NCBI GenBank assembly: GCA_945866155.1
Contig: CAMBGL010000019.1
Coordinates: 1-15,579 of the forward strand
Source of the DNA: Bifidobacterium breve
GTDB taxonomy: Bacteria > Actinomycetota > Actinomycetes > Nanopelagicales > Nanopelagicaceae
Direction: 5' to 3'
Length of the DNA: 15,579 nucleotides
Every line of letters starts with the position of its first letter. The stretch's first letter is position 1. The position numbers were made by a program, and so were the translations under genes. Shown here one piece after another: positions 7,486-14,590 of this stretch. Under the pieces are notes generated by a model. The model made no database searches, was not told where the DNA came from, and saw nothing but the letters and a program-made list of their open reading frames with translations.

Positions 7486-8321
7486 TTTGCTAGCCTCTGG
7501 GTGAAGATACGACGAGAGAAAAATATGCCAAGCACAAGAAGTGTTAGAAGGAAGACCATGTGAGTTATTGCCATTGTCTGAGTAAGGGCGTGACCGTAGG
7601 TGAGATAGCGACCGAGTTCAGTGGCATGCCACAGTGGTGAAATCCAACCGATCCATTGTAGATAAATAGGCATCGAAGAGAGTGGATAGAAAGTTCCTGA
7701 AAAAAGAAAGAGTGGCATCATCACAAAACGATTGAAAATGACAAAAAACATGTTTTCATCTTTTAAAAGTCCTGCTATTGCCTGTGTAATTGAACCAAAT
7801 GCAACACCAGCCATCACAGCAGTTGGAATTGCCAACCACGCCTTACTGGATTCCAGTGCTCCAAAAGCGAGCATCACAAACCAATAGATAATGACTGTTC
7901 CAACTACACGAACGAAAGAGGCCAAAAAAACACCAGTGGCTATCTGATTTCCAGAAATCGGGGTTGCATTCATACCTAAGAAATTTTTCCACCAATTGAA
8001 ACCTTCAAGAGTTGGGAAAACTGATTCATCAATTGCACCTTGAATTGCTGCCGTTGCGAGGAGGGCTGGTGCTAAAAAGGTTAGGTATTTAACGCCATCG
8101 ATACCTGCAGCTCCTGCGCTTTTATCGATGAATGCGCCAACACCTACTCCAATAGATAAAAGGTAAAGAACTGGATTGGCAACAGCGATTGCCAGAATCA
8201 TCCAAATCCACTTCATCATTGCAGTCAGACGTGCTTGAGCGACATAGAGGGAGCCGCGAGAGATTATTTTCTCCTGATCAACTATCTCTAAGGAGCCTTG
8301 GCGAATATGTGGAGTGCTCAT
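7482..8321 (-). CDS. ABC-2 type transporter permease (first subunit)
   Basis: Integral membrane subunit of an ABC-2 exporter, 279 residues, with about six hydrophobic segments starting near residue 38 (MKWIWMILAIAVANPVLYLL). FVMMPLFLFSGTFYPLSSMP matches the conserved ABC-2 membrane signature and parallels its partner gene. Its ATG shares one base with the ATPase stop (TAATG at 8321), and its own stop overlaps the next permease, so the three genes form one coupled operon. DrrB-like drug exporters and NodJ-like oligosaccharide exporters share this architecture, so the substrate cannot be deduced. There is no extracellular binding protein, as expected for an exporter. Confidence 0.88.
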   Translation of the reverse strand: MSTPHIRQGSLEIVDQEKIISRGSLYVAQARLTAMMKWIWMILAIAVANPVLYLLSIGVGVGAFIDKSAGAAGIDGVKYLTFLAPALLATAAIQGAIDESVFPTLEGFNWWKNFLGMNATPISGNQIATGVFLASFVRVVGTVIIYWFVMLAFGALESSKAWLAIPTAVMAGVAFGSITQAIAGLLKDENMFFVIFNRFVMMPLFLFSGTFYPLSSMPIYLQWIGWISPLWHATELGRYLTYGHALTQTMAITHMVFLLTLLVLGIFFSRRIFTQRLAK

Positions 8322-9247
8322 TAGTCGACAAGAGTTCTTCCTGTAAGACGCAGAAAAACATCTTCGAGTGATGATCTGCGAACAAGTGAAGTCTTAGGGT
8401 GTAAGCCAGCACTGTAAATCTTCTCTAATAGTGCTTCACCATCTTCGCTATAGAGCAAAATACGATCTGGTAATTCTTCAATGCGATCGCACATCCCACG
8501 CAACTGATCAGCCATTGCACTATTTCGCTCAGATCCAAAACGAATTTCAAGAACTTCTTTCGTTGAATAATCCTTGATTAATTGCGCAGGACTTCCCTCA
8601 GCCATAATTTTGCCTTTATCCATGACTACGAGGCGATCGCAGAGTTGCTCTGCTTCATCCATAAAGTGTGTTGTAATAACAAGGGTTACACCTTGTTCTT
8701 TGAGGCGAAACAAGCGGTCCCAAAGAATATGACGTGCCTGTGGATCTAACCCAGTCGTTGGTTCATCGAGCATCAAAATTTCAGGTTCGCTCACTAAGCC
8801 ACGGGCAATAGTGAGACGACGCTTCATCCCGCCGCTAAGAGATTCAACTTTTGCATTGCGTTTTTCTTCTAATTGAGCGAACTCAAGTAGCTCTTCGATT
8901 TTTGCTTTGAGGAATTTACGCGAAAGACCGAAATAGCGACCATAGATGTAAAGATTTTCACTTACCGATAAATTCATATCTAAATTGTCTTGCTGAGGAA
9001 CAACACCTAAATGAGCACGAATTTGTGGACCGAATTTTTCAGGATCCATTCCTAGAATTGTGAGATTACCTGACGTGCGCTGGGAAGTCGCACCAATGAT
9101 GCGCATCGTCGTTGATTTACCCGCACCATTTGGGCCAAGTAGTCCGAATGATTCGCCTCTAGCCACATCAAAATCAATCTCGTCGACAGCAACAAACTCA
9201 TCGAATTTTTTCGTGAGCCCACGCGCGGTAATCAGTGGTGAAGACAT
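8321..9247 (-). CDS. ABC-2 type transporter ATP-binding protein (DrrA-like)
   Basis: Cytosolic ATPase that drives the two permeases encoded just downstream; 308 residues, normal for the DrrA/CcmA family including the C-terminal extension. All ABC motifs are intact: Walker A GPNGAGKST (38-46), Q-loop VVPQQD (83-88), signature LSGGMKRR (137-144), Walker B ILMLDEP with Glu162, D-loop GLDP and switch His194 (ITTH). The C-terminal domain after about residue 215 (EVLEIRFGSE and beyond) is the variable accessory region of this family. The ATG lies 9 bases after the aminotransferase stop. The nearest purine-rich sequence (AAGGGA) is inside the end of that gene, so expression is probably linked to it. 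Confidence 0.93.
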   Translation of the reverse strand: MSSPLITARGLTKKFDEFVAVDEIDFDVARGESFGLLGPNGAGKSTTMRIIGATSQRTSGNLTILGMDPEKFGPQIRAHLGVVPQQDNLDMNLSVSENLYIYGRYFGLSRKFLKAKIEELLEFAQLEEKRNAKVESLSGGMKRRLTIARGLVSEPEILMLDEPTTGLDPQARHILWDRLFRLKEQGVTLVITTHFMDEAEQLCDRLVVMDKGKIMAEGSPAQLIKDYSTKEVLEIRFGSERNSAMADQLRGMCDRIEELPDRILLYSEDGEALLEKIYSAGLHPKTSLVRRSSLEDVFLRLTGRTLVD

Positions 9248-9256
9248 GCCAGAAGT

Positions 9257-10606
9257 TTATCCCTTGTAGTGATGTGCCATTTCACCTAGCGACTTATCCA
9301 AGAGATCCATTCCTAATTGAGCGTCAGCTTCACTGATATTCAATGGTGGATTCATATGAATTCTGTTGAAGTTATTGAATGGCATCAGACCATTCTTTTT
9401 ACATGTAGCAACAATTTCATTCATGGCAGGACTCGATCCGCCATATGCAGCAATTGGTTCGCGGGTAGCACGATTTGTAACAATATCTAATCCCCAGAAA
9501 CCACCTTGTCCGCGAACATCGCCAACTAGTTGATGTTTCTTGGCAATGGCATGAAGTCCTGGACCAATAATCTTCTCGCCGATAGATGCAACGTTTTCAA
9601 TCATTTTCTCTGATTTCATTACATCAATGGTTGCAACAGCTGTTGCGCACGCTAACGGGTGACCAGAATAAGTGAGTCCACCAGGAAATACTCTTTCATC
9701 AAATGTTGCAGCAATTGGACCAGAGATTATTACTCCACCAAGTGGTATGTAACCAGAGGTAACACCCTTAGCAAAGACAATGAGATCAGGAATTGATTTG
9801 CTGTGTTGGTATGCAAACCATTTACCTGTGCGGCCAAAGCCAGCCATGATTTCATCACTAATCCAGAGAATGCCGTACTTATCGCAGAGGGCGCGAATTC
9901 CATCTAGGTATCCAACAGGTGGAACCAATACACCTGCAGTGCCTGGAACACTCTCAATAAGAATAGCCGCAATTGTTTTTGGACCTTCGAAAATAATTGT
10001 CTGCTCAAGATGTTCTAGCGCTCGCTGGCATTCTTCTGCCTCGTTAGTTGCCCAAAATGCTGTGCGATAAAGATATGGACCCCAGAAGTGAACGTGACCG
10101 AAAGAGAATTCATTTGGGAATCGACGTGGATCACCAGTAGCGGTAATTGCTGTGCCAGTATTGCCGTGATACGAACGGTAGGTGGAAAGAATTTTATGTC
10201 TTCCAGTGTGAATACGCGCCATGCGAATTGCGTTCTCTACTGCATCTGCTCCCGCATTAGTGAAAAATACTTTTTCAAATCCACCGTTAGCAACTTCAAT
10301 AACTCGCTTAGCTGCTTCGTTTCGCGCAATATTGGCATGTTGCGGTGCAACGGTTGTTAGTACTGCTGCTTGTTCTTGAATTGCTTTTACAACGGCAGGA
10401 TGTTGATGGCCAATATTTGTAAATACTAATTGGCATGAAAAATCTAAATAACTCTTACCGGAGTAATCCCAAAAGTATGAACCTTGTGCCCCAGCAATAG
10501 CCATTGGCGTAATCTGTTTTTGCGCCGACCATGAGTGAAAAACATTCGCGCGATCATCTGCATAGACCTGCGCGCCGAGTTCTGGATTAGCTACTGGTTT
10601 TTCCAC
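9257..10606 (-). CDS. Class III omega-aminotransferase (possibly beta-alanine or taurine:2-oxo acid type)
   Basis: PLP-dependent aminotransferase, 449 residues, of the branch containing beta-alanine:pyruvate, taurine and other omega-amino acid aminotransferases. Landmarks are the N-terminal HSWSAQ (24-29), NAGADAVENA (117-126) at the PLP phosphate, SYHGNTG (145-151), Asp251 in WISDEIMAGFGRTG (pyridine N) and Schiff-base Lys280 in FAKGVTSGYIPLGG. The GTG start is supported by the strong ribosome-binding site AAAAGGGG five bases upstream; no better ATG lies nearby. It is transcribed divergently from mmsA across 88 bases, which suggests that it makes a semialdehyde, such as malonate semialdehyde from beta-alanine, for that dehydrogenase. 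It also leads the operon carrying the ABC-2 exporter. Specific substrate assignment is inference; taurine or 4-aminobutyrate remain possible. Confidence 0.88.
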   Translation of the reverse strand: MEKPVANPELGAQVYADDRANVFHSWSAQKQITPMAIAGAQGSYFWDYSGKSYLDFSCQLVFTNIGHQHPAVVKAIQEQAAVLTTVAPQHANIARNEAAKRVIEVANGGFEKVFFTNAGADAVENAIRMARIHTGRHKILSTYRSYHGNTGTAITATGDPRRFPNEFSFGHVHFWGPYLYRTAFWATNEAEECQRALEHLEQTIIFEGPKTIAAILIESVPGTAGVLVPPVGYLDGIRALCDKYGILWISDEIMAGFGRTGKWFAYQHSKSIPDLIVFAKGVTSGYIPLGGVIISGPIAATFDERVFPGGLTYSGHPLACATAVATIDVMKSEKMIENVASIGEKIIGPGLHAIAKKHQLVGDVRGQGGFWGLDIVTNRATREPIAAYGGSSPAMNEIVATCKKNGLMPFNNFNRIHMNPPLNISEADAQLGMDLLDKSLGEMAHHYKG

Positions 10607-10694
10607 GGTATCCCCTTTTATTTGTAACCAATCTAATCATGACCAACGCCTAAAGGGGTAGTGGGTATGGGTAAAAGCGAAGTAACGTATACCC
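10607..10694. promoter_or_regulatory. Divergent promoter region between aminotransferase and mmsA
   Basis: These 88 bases must contain the promoters for both directions. On the plus strand GGGTA occurs three times in quick succession (10656-10660, 10663-10667, 10669-10673). ATGGGTA (10667-10673) is repeated inverted as TACCCAT (10690-10696), overlapping the mmsA start codon. CCCCTTT and AAAGGGG form a second, wider inverted repeat. TAACGT (10683-10688) fits the actinobacterial TANNNT -10 pattern 6 bases before the mmsA ATG, so mmsA may be leaderless; no Shine-Dalgarno sequence precedes it closely. A regulator binding the GGGTA/TACCC motif could control both genes. The regulator is not encoded in the window. 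Confidence 0.5.
10612..10619 (-). promoter_or_regulatory. Strong ribosome-binding site of the divergent aminotransferase
   Basis: On the minus strand AAAAGGGG ends 5 bases before the GTG at 10606. This is among the best Shine-Dalgarno matches in the window and fixes GTG as the start. Most of it (CCCCTTT, 10612-10618, on the plus strand) is also one arm of an inverted repeat with AAAGGGG at 10652-10658, which may be chance. Confidence 0.7.
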
Positions 10695-12179
10695 ATGAAG
10701 AGAATCACACATTGGATAAATGGCGAATTTTCAACAACGAAGGCTGCTCGTTCTGGTGATATTTACAATCCAGCAACTGGAGAAGTTATCGGAAATGTTG
10801 ATTTTGCAGATAGCGCTCTCATAGATCAAGCGGTGGGAGTTGCTACTGAAGCATTCAAATCATGGCGCCATAGTTCACTTACAAAACGTACTCAAGTTTT
10901 ATTCGCTTTCCGCGAATTACTTAATGAAAACAAAGAAAAGCTTGCAGCAATCATTACTGAAGAGCACGGAAAAGTGCTCAGTGATGCCCTCGGTGAAGTT
11001 ACTCGTGGTTTAGAAGTTGTTGAATTTTCTTGCGGTATCCCACACCTTCTCAAAGGTGGTTTCTCAGAAGAAGTTTCAACGGGTGTTGATGTTTATTCAA
11101 TTCGCCAAGCACTTGGCCCCGTAGCAATTATTTCTCCTTTCAATTTCCCTGCAATGGTTCCCATGTGGTTCTTCCCAGTTGCAATTGCTTGCGGCAACAC
11201 AGTGATTGTGAAACCTTCAGAGAAGGATCCAAGTGCGGCCATTTTTATGGCAGAGCTATGGAAAAAGGCTGGATTGCCAGATGGTGTATTCAATGTCGTT
11301 CATGGAGATAAAGAAAGTGTTGATGCACTCCTAACTCACCCAGGAATCAAATCTGTCTCATTTGTTGGTTCAACACCCATTGCCCGCTATGTCTACGAAA
11401 GCGGAACTAAAGCGGGCAAGCGTGTTCAAGCACTTGGTGGCGCAAAGAACCACATGGTTGTCTTGCCAGATGCAGATTTAGAATTAGCAGCAGATGCAGC
11501 GATCAATGCAGGATTTGGATCAGCTGGCGAGCGTTGTATGGCAATTAGCGCACTTGTTGTGGTGGAACCAGTAGCCGATGCTCTCATTGAAAAAATCAGA
11601 TCTCGTATGGCCAAGATTAAAACTGGCGATGGAACAAAGGGTTCAGATATGGGGCCATTAGTTACACGTGTACACCGCGATAAAGTTGCTTCGTATATTG
11701 AAGCAGGAGTCAAAGAGGGTGCAACACTTGTAGAAGATGGTCGCACTGTAAAGGTAGATGGCAATGGTTTTTGGCTTGGACCAACACTTTTCGATAACGT
11801 GAAGTCTTCAATGAGTATTTATAAAGAAGAAATCTTTGGACCAGTTCTCAGTGTTATTCGTGTAAAGAGTTATGACGAAGCACTTGATCTAGTAAATAAG
11901 CATGAGTATGGAAATGGAACGGCGATATTTACAAATGATGGTGGCGCAGCACGCCGTTATCAAAATGAAGTAGAAGTTGGAATGGTTGGTATTAACGTTC
12001 CAATTCCTGTACCGATGGCTTATTTCTCATTTGGTGGCTGGAAGAACTCACTCTTTGGTGATTCTCACGCACACGGTACCGAAGGAGTTCACTTCTTCAC
12101 TCGCGGCAAAGTTGTTACAAGCCGTTGGTTAGATCCAAGCCATGGCGGAATCAACTTAGGTTTCCCTCAAAACACATAA
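10695..12179 (+). CDS. mmsA: CoA-acylating methylmalonate/malonate-semialdehyde dehydrogenase
   Basis: Converts methylmalonate semialdehyde to propionyl-CoA, or malonate semialdehyde to acetyl-CoA, with CO2 release and NAD reduction, in the cytosol. Length 494, typical for MmsA/IolA. Visible residues are the oxyanion Asn150 (SPFNFP), Lys173 (IVKPSE), the nucleophile Cys281 in GSAGERCMA, and LGGAKNH (248-254), where ordinary aldehyde dehydrogenases carry ELGGK. Loss of that general-base Glu is the mark of the CoA-dependent semialdehyde subfamily. The family is used in valine, myo-inositol, beta-alanine and pyrimidine breakdown. Here the divergent omega-aminotransferase favours a beta-amino acid source, while no other inositol or valine genes are visible. 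The stop TAA shares one base with the next ATG (TAATG), so expression of the glycosidase-like gene is coupled to it. Confidence 0.93.
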   Translation: MKRITHWINGEFSTTKAARSGDIYNPATGEVIGNVDFADSALIDQAVGVATEAFKSWRHSSLTKRTQVLFAFRELLNENKEKLAAIITEEHGKVLSDALGEVTRGLEVVEFSCGIPHLLKGGFSEEVSTGVDVYSIRQALGPVAIISPFNFPAMVPMWFFPVAIACGNTVIVKPSEKDPSAAIFMAELWKKAGLPDGVFNVVHGDKESVDALLTHPGIKSVSFVGSTPIARYVYESGTKAGKRVQALGGAKNHMVVLPDADLELAADAAINAGFGSAGERCMAISALVVVEPVADALIEKIRSRMAKIKTGDGTKGSDMGPLVTRVHRDKVASYIEAGVKEGATLVEDGRTVKVDGNGFWLGPTLFDNVKSSMSIYKEEIFGPVLSVIRVKSYDEALDLVNKHEYGNGTAIFTNDGGAARRYQNEVEVGMVGINVPIPVPMAYFSFGGWKNSLFGDSHAHGTEGVHFFTRGKVVTSRWLDPSHGGINLGFPQNT

Positions 12180-13708
12180 TGAGTTCTACGCATTCTTTGT
12201 GGCAAGAGATTGAGTTTACATTTACCTCTTCTAACCCTTACAAGAATGCTTATACCGATGTAGAGCTTTGGGCGGATTTCACGTGTGATGATGGCACGGT
12301 AATGCGTCGTCCGGGTTTTTGGTCGGGTGGAAATAATTGGAAAATTCGTTTCGCTCCGCCAACGGTTGGTAAGTGGAGAATCTCGCTCTTTTCAAATTGT
12401 GAAGATAATGCATTTATTTTTGAGGACACCTTTGTAGTTACAAATGAGAAAATAAGTGAAAATCTCTTTTATAGAAAAGGATTTTGGTCGATATCGATAG
12501 GGGAGCGCAACCTAAAATTTCGAGATGGAAGTTCCGATCTCATAGTCGCAGATACTGCATGGGCTCTACCGTGGCGTGCAACTGTTGACGATGTCGAGAT
12601 ATACGCGAAAGATCGCAGAACTAAAGGCTTTAATGCGACCCTGCTAATGGTTGTGCAACCAGATATGGGTGCGCGCGGTCCTCGAAATCGAAGTGTAGAT
12701 GAAGGATTTGGCGTTGGTTTTGAAGATTTACATGAAGGTCATATTAATCTTCTCAACCCTGAATATTTCGATCATCTTGATTCACTCATTTCAATACTTA
12801 TTGAAAATGAAATCGTTCCCGTGTATTCATCGCTATTTTTCGGTTTTGGTTGGAAAGGGCTTGGTGTTATTGGTCCCGTTGTTGATTCGCAAGAGTATGC
12901 ACGATTTTGTCGTTACATAGTTGCTCGATATGGCGCACGACCTGCAATTTATTTGGCCGGTGCCGATGGAACAGGCGCTGAAGCACAGGTAGAAGTTGGT
13001 GGAAAAGAATTCCATGAATGGGATTGTTATTCGCAACCAACAGGAATTCATTACAGACCACATATTCGCCCTGACGCACATCAAAGTGCTGAATGGTTAG
13101 ATTTTCAATGGTGCCAAACAGGTCACGGTGGCGAACATATACAAGAACGTGTTGCAGATATGTGGCGCAACCAACCAGAGCGCGCAGTTGCTAATGGGGA
13201 ACCGTCGTATGAAAACACAGGAGCAATTGGAAAGTCTGCAGGGTGGTGGCAAGGACATGAGGCGTGGAGCAATCTCTGTGCTGGTTCAACGATGGGAGTT
13301 ATCTACGGTGCTGCTTGTTTATGGGGATGGCGCTTACATAAAGATGAAGTAGGACATAGTGATTTCTTTCTTGCACCGGGTTGCGGATGGCGTGACGCAC
13401 TCGATTTTGAAGGAGCAACCTATGTTGGTTTGGTTGGGAAAATACTCCGTGGATTATCAATTGCGCAGATACAACCAAGCTGGAATCAAGCTATTTCTCC
13501 AAGAGGACTAATAATTCATGGCAAACTATTTATTGGTTATCAAGAAAATGGTGGCCCACTCGATGTTCGAGGTGATGGAATCCCATTGAATTACAGGGTT
13601 ATTGATCCAATGACTGGCAAAGAATTATTACGTGGTCGACGCGAGAAAATCGAGTCGATAATCCCAGATACTGGTACTGGTGCGCGGGTTTACATCTGCG
13701 AAGTCTAA
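12179..13708 (+). CDS. DUF5060-DUF4038 glycoside-hydrolase-like protein
   Basis: Probable cytosolic glycosidase, 509 residues. The N-terminal part (about 1-95) has the DUF5060 pattern: LWQEIEFTF, then RRPGFWSGG (43-51) and IRFAPPTVGKW (56-66), a beta-sandwich. The remainder matches DUF4038, the (beta/alpha)8 domain related to GH140 apiosidases: KFRDGSSDLIVADTAWALPW (113-132) and KGFNATLLMVVQ (149-160). Asp263 (YLAGADG) and Glu341 (ANGEPSYEN) are the best candidates for the catalytic acid pair; this is my inference. A C-terminal beta region (from about 440) closes the protein. There is no signal peptide or membrane segment, so the substrate must be an imported oligosaccharide or glycoside. An upstream in-frame start at 12125 would run deep into mmsA; ATG 12179, overlapping the mmsA stop by one base, is preferred. 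The actual substrate is unknown. Confidence 0.8.
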   Translation: MSSTHSLWQEIEFTFTSSNPYKNAYTDVELWADFTCDDGTVMRRPGFWSGGNNWKIRFAPPTVGKWRISLFSNCEDNAFIFEDTFVVTNEKISENLFYRKGFWSISIGERNLKFRDGSSDLIVADTAWALPWRATVDDVEIYAKDRRTKGFNATLLMVVQPDMGARGPRNRSVDEGFGVGFEDLHEGHINLLNPEYFDHLDSLISILIENEIVPVYSSLFFGFGWKGLGVIGPVVDSQEYARFCRYIVARYGARPAIYLAGADGTGAEAQVEVGGKEFHEWDCYSQPTGIHYRPHIRPDAHQSAEWLDFQWCQTGHGGEHIQERVADMWRNQPERAVANGEPSYENTGAIGKSAGWWQGHEAWSNLCAGSTMGVIYGAACLWGWRLHKDEVGHSDFFLAPGCGWRDALDFEGATYVGLVGKILRGLSIAQIQPSWNQAISPRGLIIHGKLFIGYQENGGPLDVRGDGIPLNYRVIDPMTGKELLRGRREKIESIIPDTGTGARVYICEV

Positions 13709-13717
13709 GATAAGCGA

Positions 13718-14539
13718 GTGCAAAAAGTACTTCAGCCTAAGAGCAAAATAGTCAATATCTTTCTGGTTGTTTCAATTATCTATTTTGCAATTCCGATTAT
13801 GTTTCTTTTTGTTAGCTCAACAAAACCACCGCAGGATTTTGGAAATACATTTTCATTATGGTTTGGAAATTCGTTTAGTTTCTTCCAAAACCTCCAATGG
13901 TTAGTAGATTCAAATGGTGGTATTTATGTTGTGTGGCTAAAAAATACTATTTTTTATTCACTCACCGGCGCTATCGGTGCACTCCTATGTTCGGCTATGG
14001 CAGGCTTTGCAATCGCTGTTTATAATTTTCACGGCGTGCGACAGCTACAAGCATTTATTTTATTTCTTGTGATGGTTCCTGCCAATACCTTGGTACTTCC
14101 ATTATTCATTTATTTCGCCAATTTCAACCTCATCAATACACCATGGTCGGTTATTTTGCCTTCACTCGTAAATCCACTGGGAACTTTTATTATTGCTTAT
14201 TATGCAAAAGAAAACTTACCTAAGGAGCTCATTCAGGCGGCAAGACTTGATCGAGCAAGTGAAATCCGTATTTTTCTTCAATTATCAATTCCTATTTTGC
14301 GGCCAGCACTCGCTACAGTCTTTCTACTAAATCTGGTTACAAACTGGAATAATTTTTATCTACCTTTGCTTATGTTCAATGAAACGAAGATGTTCCCATT
14401 ATCTGTAGGCCTTGGAACTTCATATGGAGGGCCAGGTTTGATTATGGGAGCCTTTGTTGCGATGGCACCCATCTTGGTTGCATTTCTCTTCCTTCAACGC
14501 TTCTGGCTCAAAAACATCACTGCAGGTTCAGGCGTATAG
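13718..14539 (+). CDS. MalG-type carbohydrate ABC transporter permease
   Basis: Inner-membrane subunit of a binding-protein-dependent sugar importer, 273 residues, with about six hydrophobic segments starting at 11-33. The cytoplasmic EAA loop that contacts the ATPase is recognisable at about 170-197 (ELIQAARLDRASEIRIFLQL), followed by PILRPALATV. The Gly normally following the Asp of this loop is Arg179 here (LDRAS rather than LDGAS), an unusual change at a very conserved site. The ending LKNITAGSGV resembles the usual MalG C-terminus, so the gene looks complete. GTG 13718 has AAGCGAG just upstream and lies 9 bases after the glycosidase stop. MalG proteins normally work with a MalF partner, a solute-binding protein and an ATPase, and none of these is in the window. 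The adjacent DUF4038 enzyme suggests the imported sugar is its substrate. Confidence 0.87.
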   Translation: MQKVLQPKSKIVNIFLVVSIIYFAIPIMFLFVSSTKPPQDFGNTFSLWFGNSFSFFQNLQWLVDSNGGIYVVWLKNTIFYSLTGAIGALLCSAMAGFAIAVYNFHGVRQLQAFILFLVMVPANTLVLPLFIYFANFNLINTPWSVILPSLVNPLGTFIIAYYAKENLPKELIQAARLDRASEIRIFLQLSIPILRPALATVFLLNLVTNWNNFYLPLLMFNETKMFPLSVGLGTSYGGPGLIMGAFVAMAPILVAFLFLQRFWLKNITAGSGV

Positions 14540-14554
14540 GCCTGAGTGCGTTTT
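14528..14554 (+). terminator. Weak intrinsic terminator candidate behind the sugar permease
   Basis: TCAGGC (14528-14533) and GCCTGA (14540-14545) form a perfect 6-bp stem with a 6-base loop, extendable by two G-T pairs, and TTTT follows at 14551-14554. The stem overlaps the last codons of the permease. The T-tract is short and offset by about 5 bases, so this is only a candidate. Its position between the permease and a new promoter for guaB1 supports it. Confidence 0.4.
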
Positions 14555-14576
14555 ATCTAATAGAGCTTTTCTCATC

Positions 14577-14582
14577 TATAGT
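14577..14582 (+). promoter_or_regulatory. -10-like hexamer for guaB1, giving a probable leaderless transcript
   Basis: TATAGT differs from TATAAT at one base and ends 8 bases before the GTG at 14591. That is about the normal distance from a -10 box to the transcription start, so the message would begin at or next to the start codon. The bases between hold no Shine-Dalgarno sequence, which fits leaderless translation, common in Actinobacteria. No good -35 box is seen at the right spacing. Confidence 0.5.
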
Positions 14583-14590
14583 TTGCCTAC

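Noticed and set aside
10612..10658. CCCCTTT/AAAGGGG pair considered as a transcription terminator
   Set aside because: The loop would be 33 bases and it sits upstream of both divergent genes, where no transcript needs ending.
12125..12178. Upstream extension of the DUF4038 gene to an earlier in-frame start
   Set aside because: It would overlap the conserved end of mmsA by 55 bases, while ATG 12179 gives a one-base TAATG coupling and begins directly before the DUF5060 strand.
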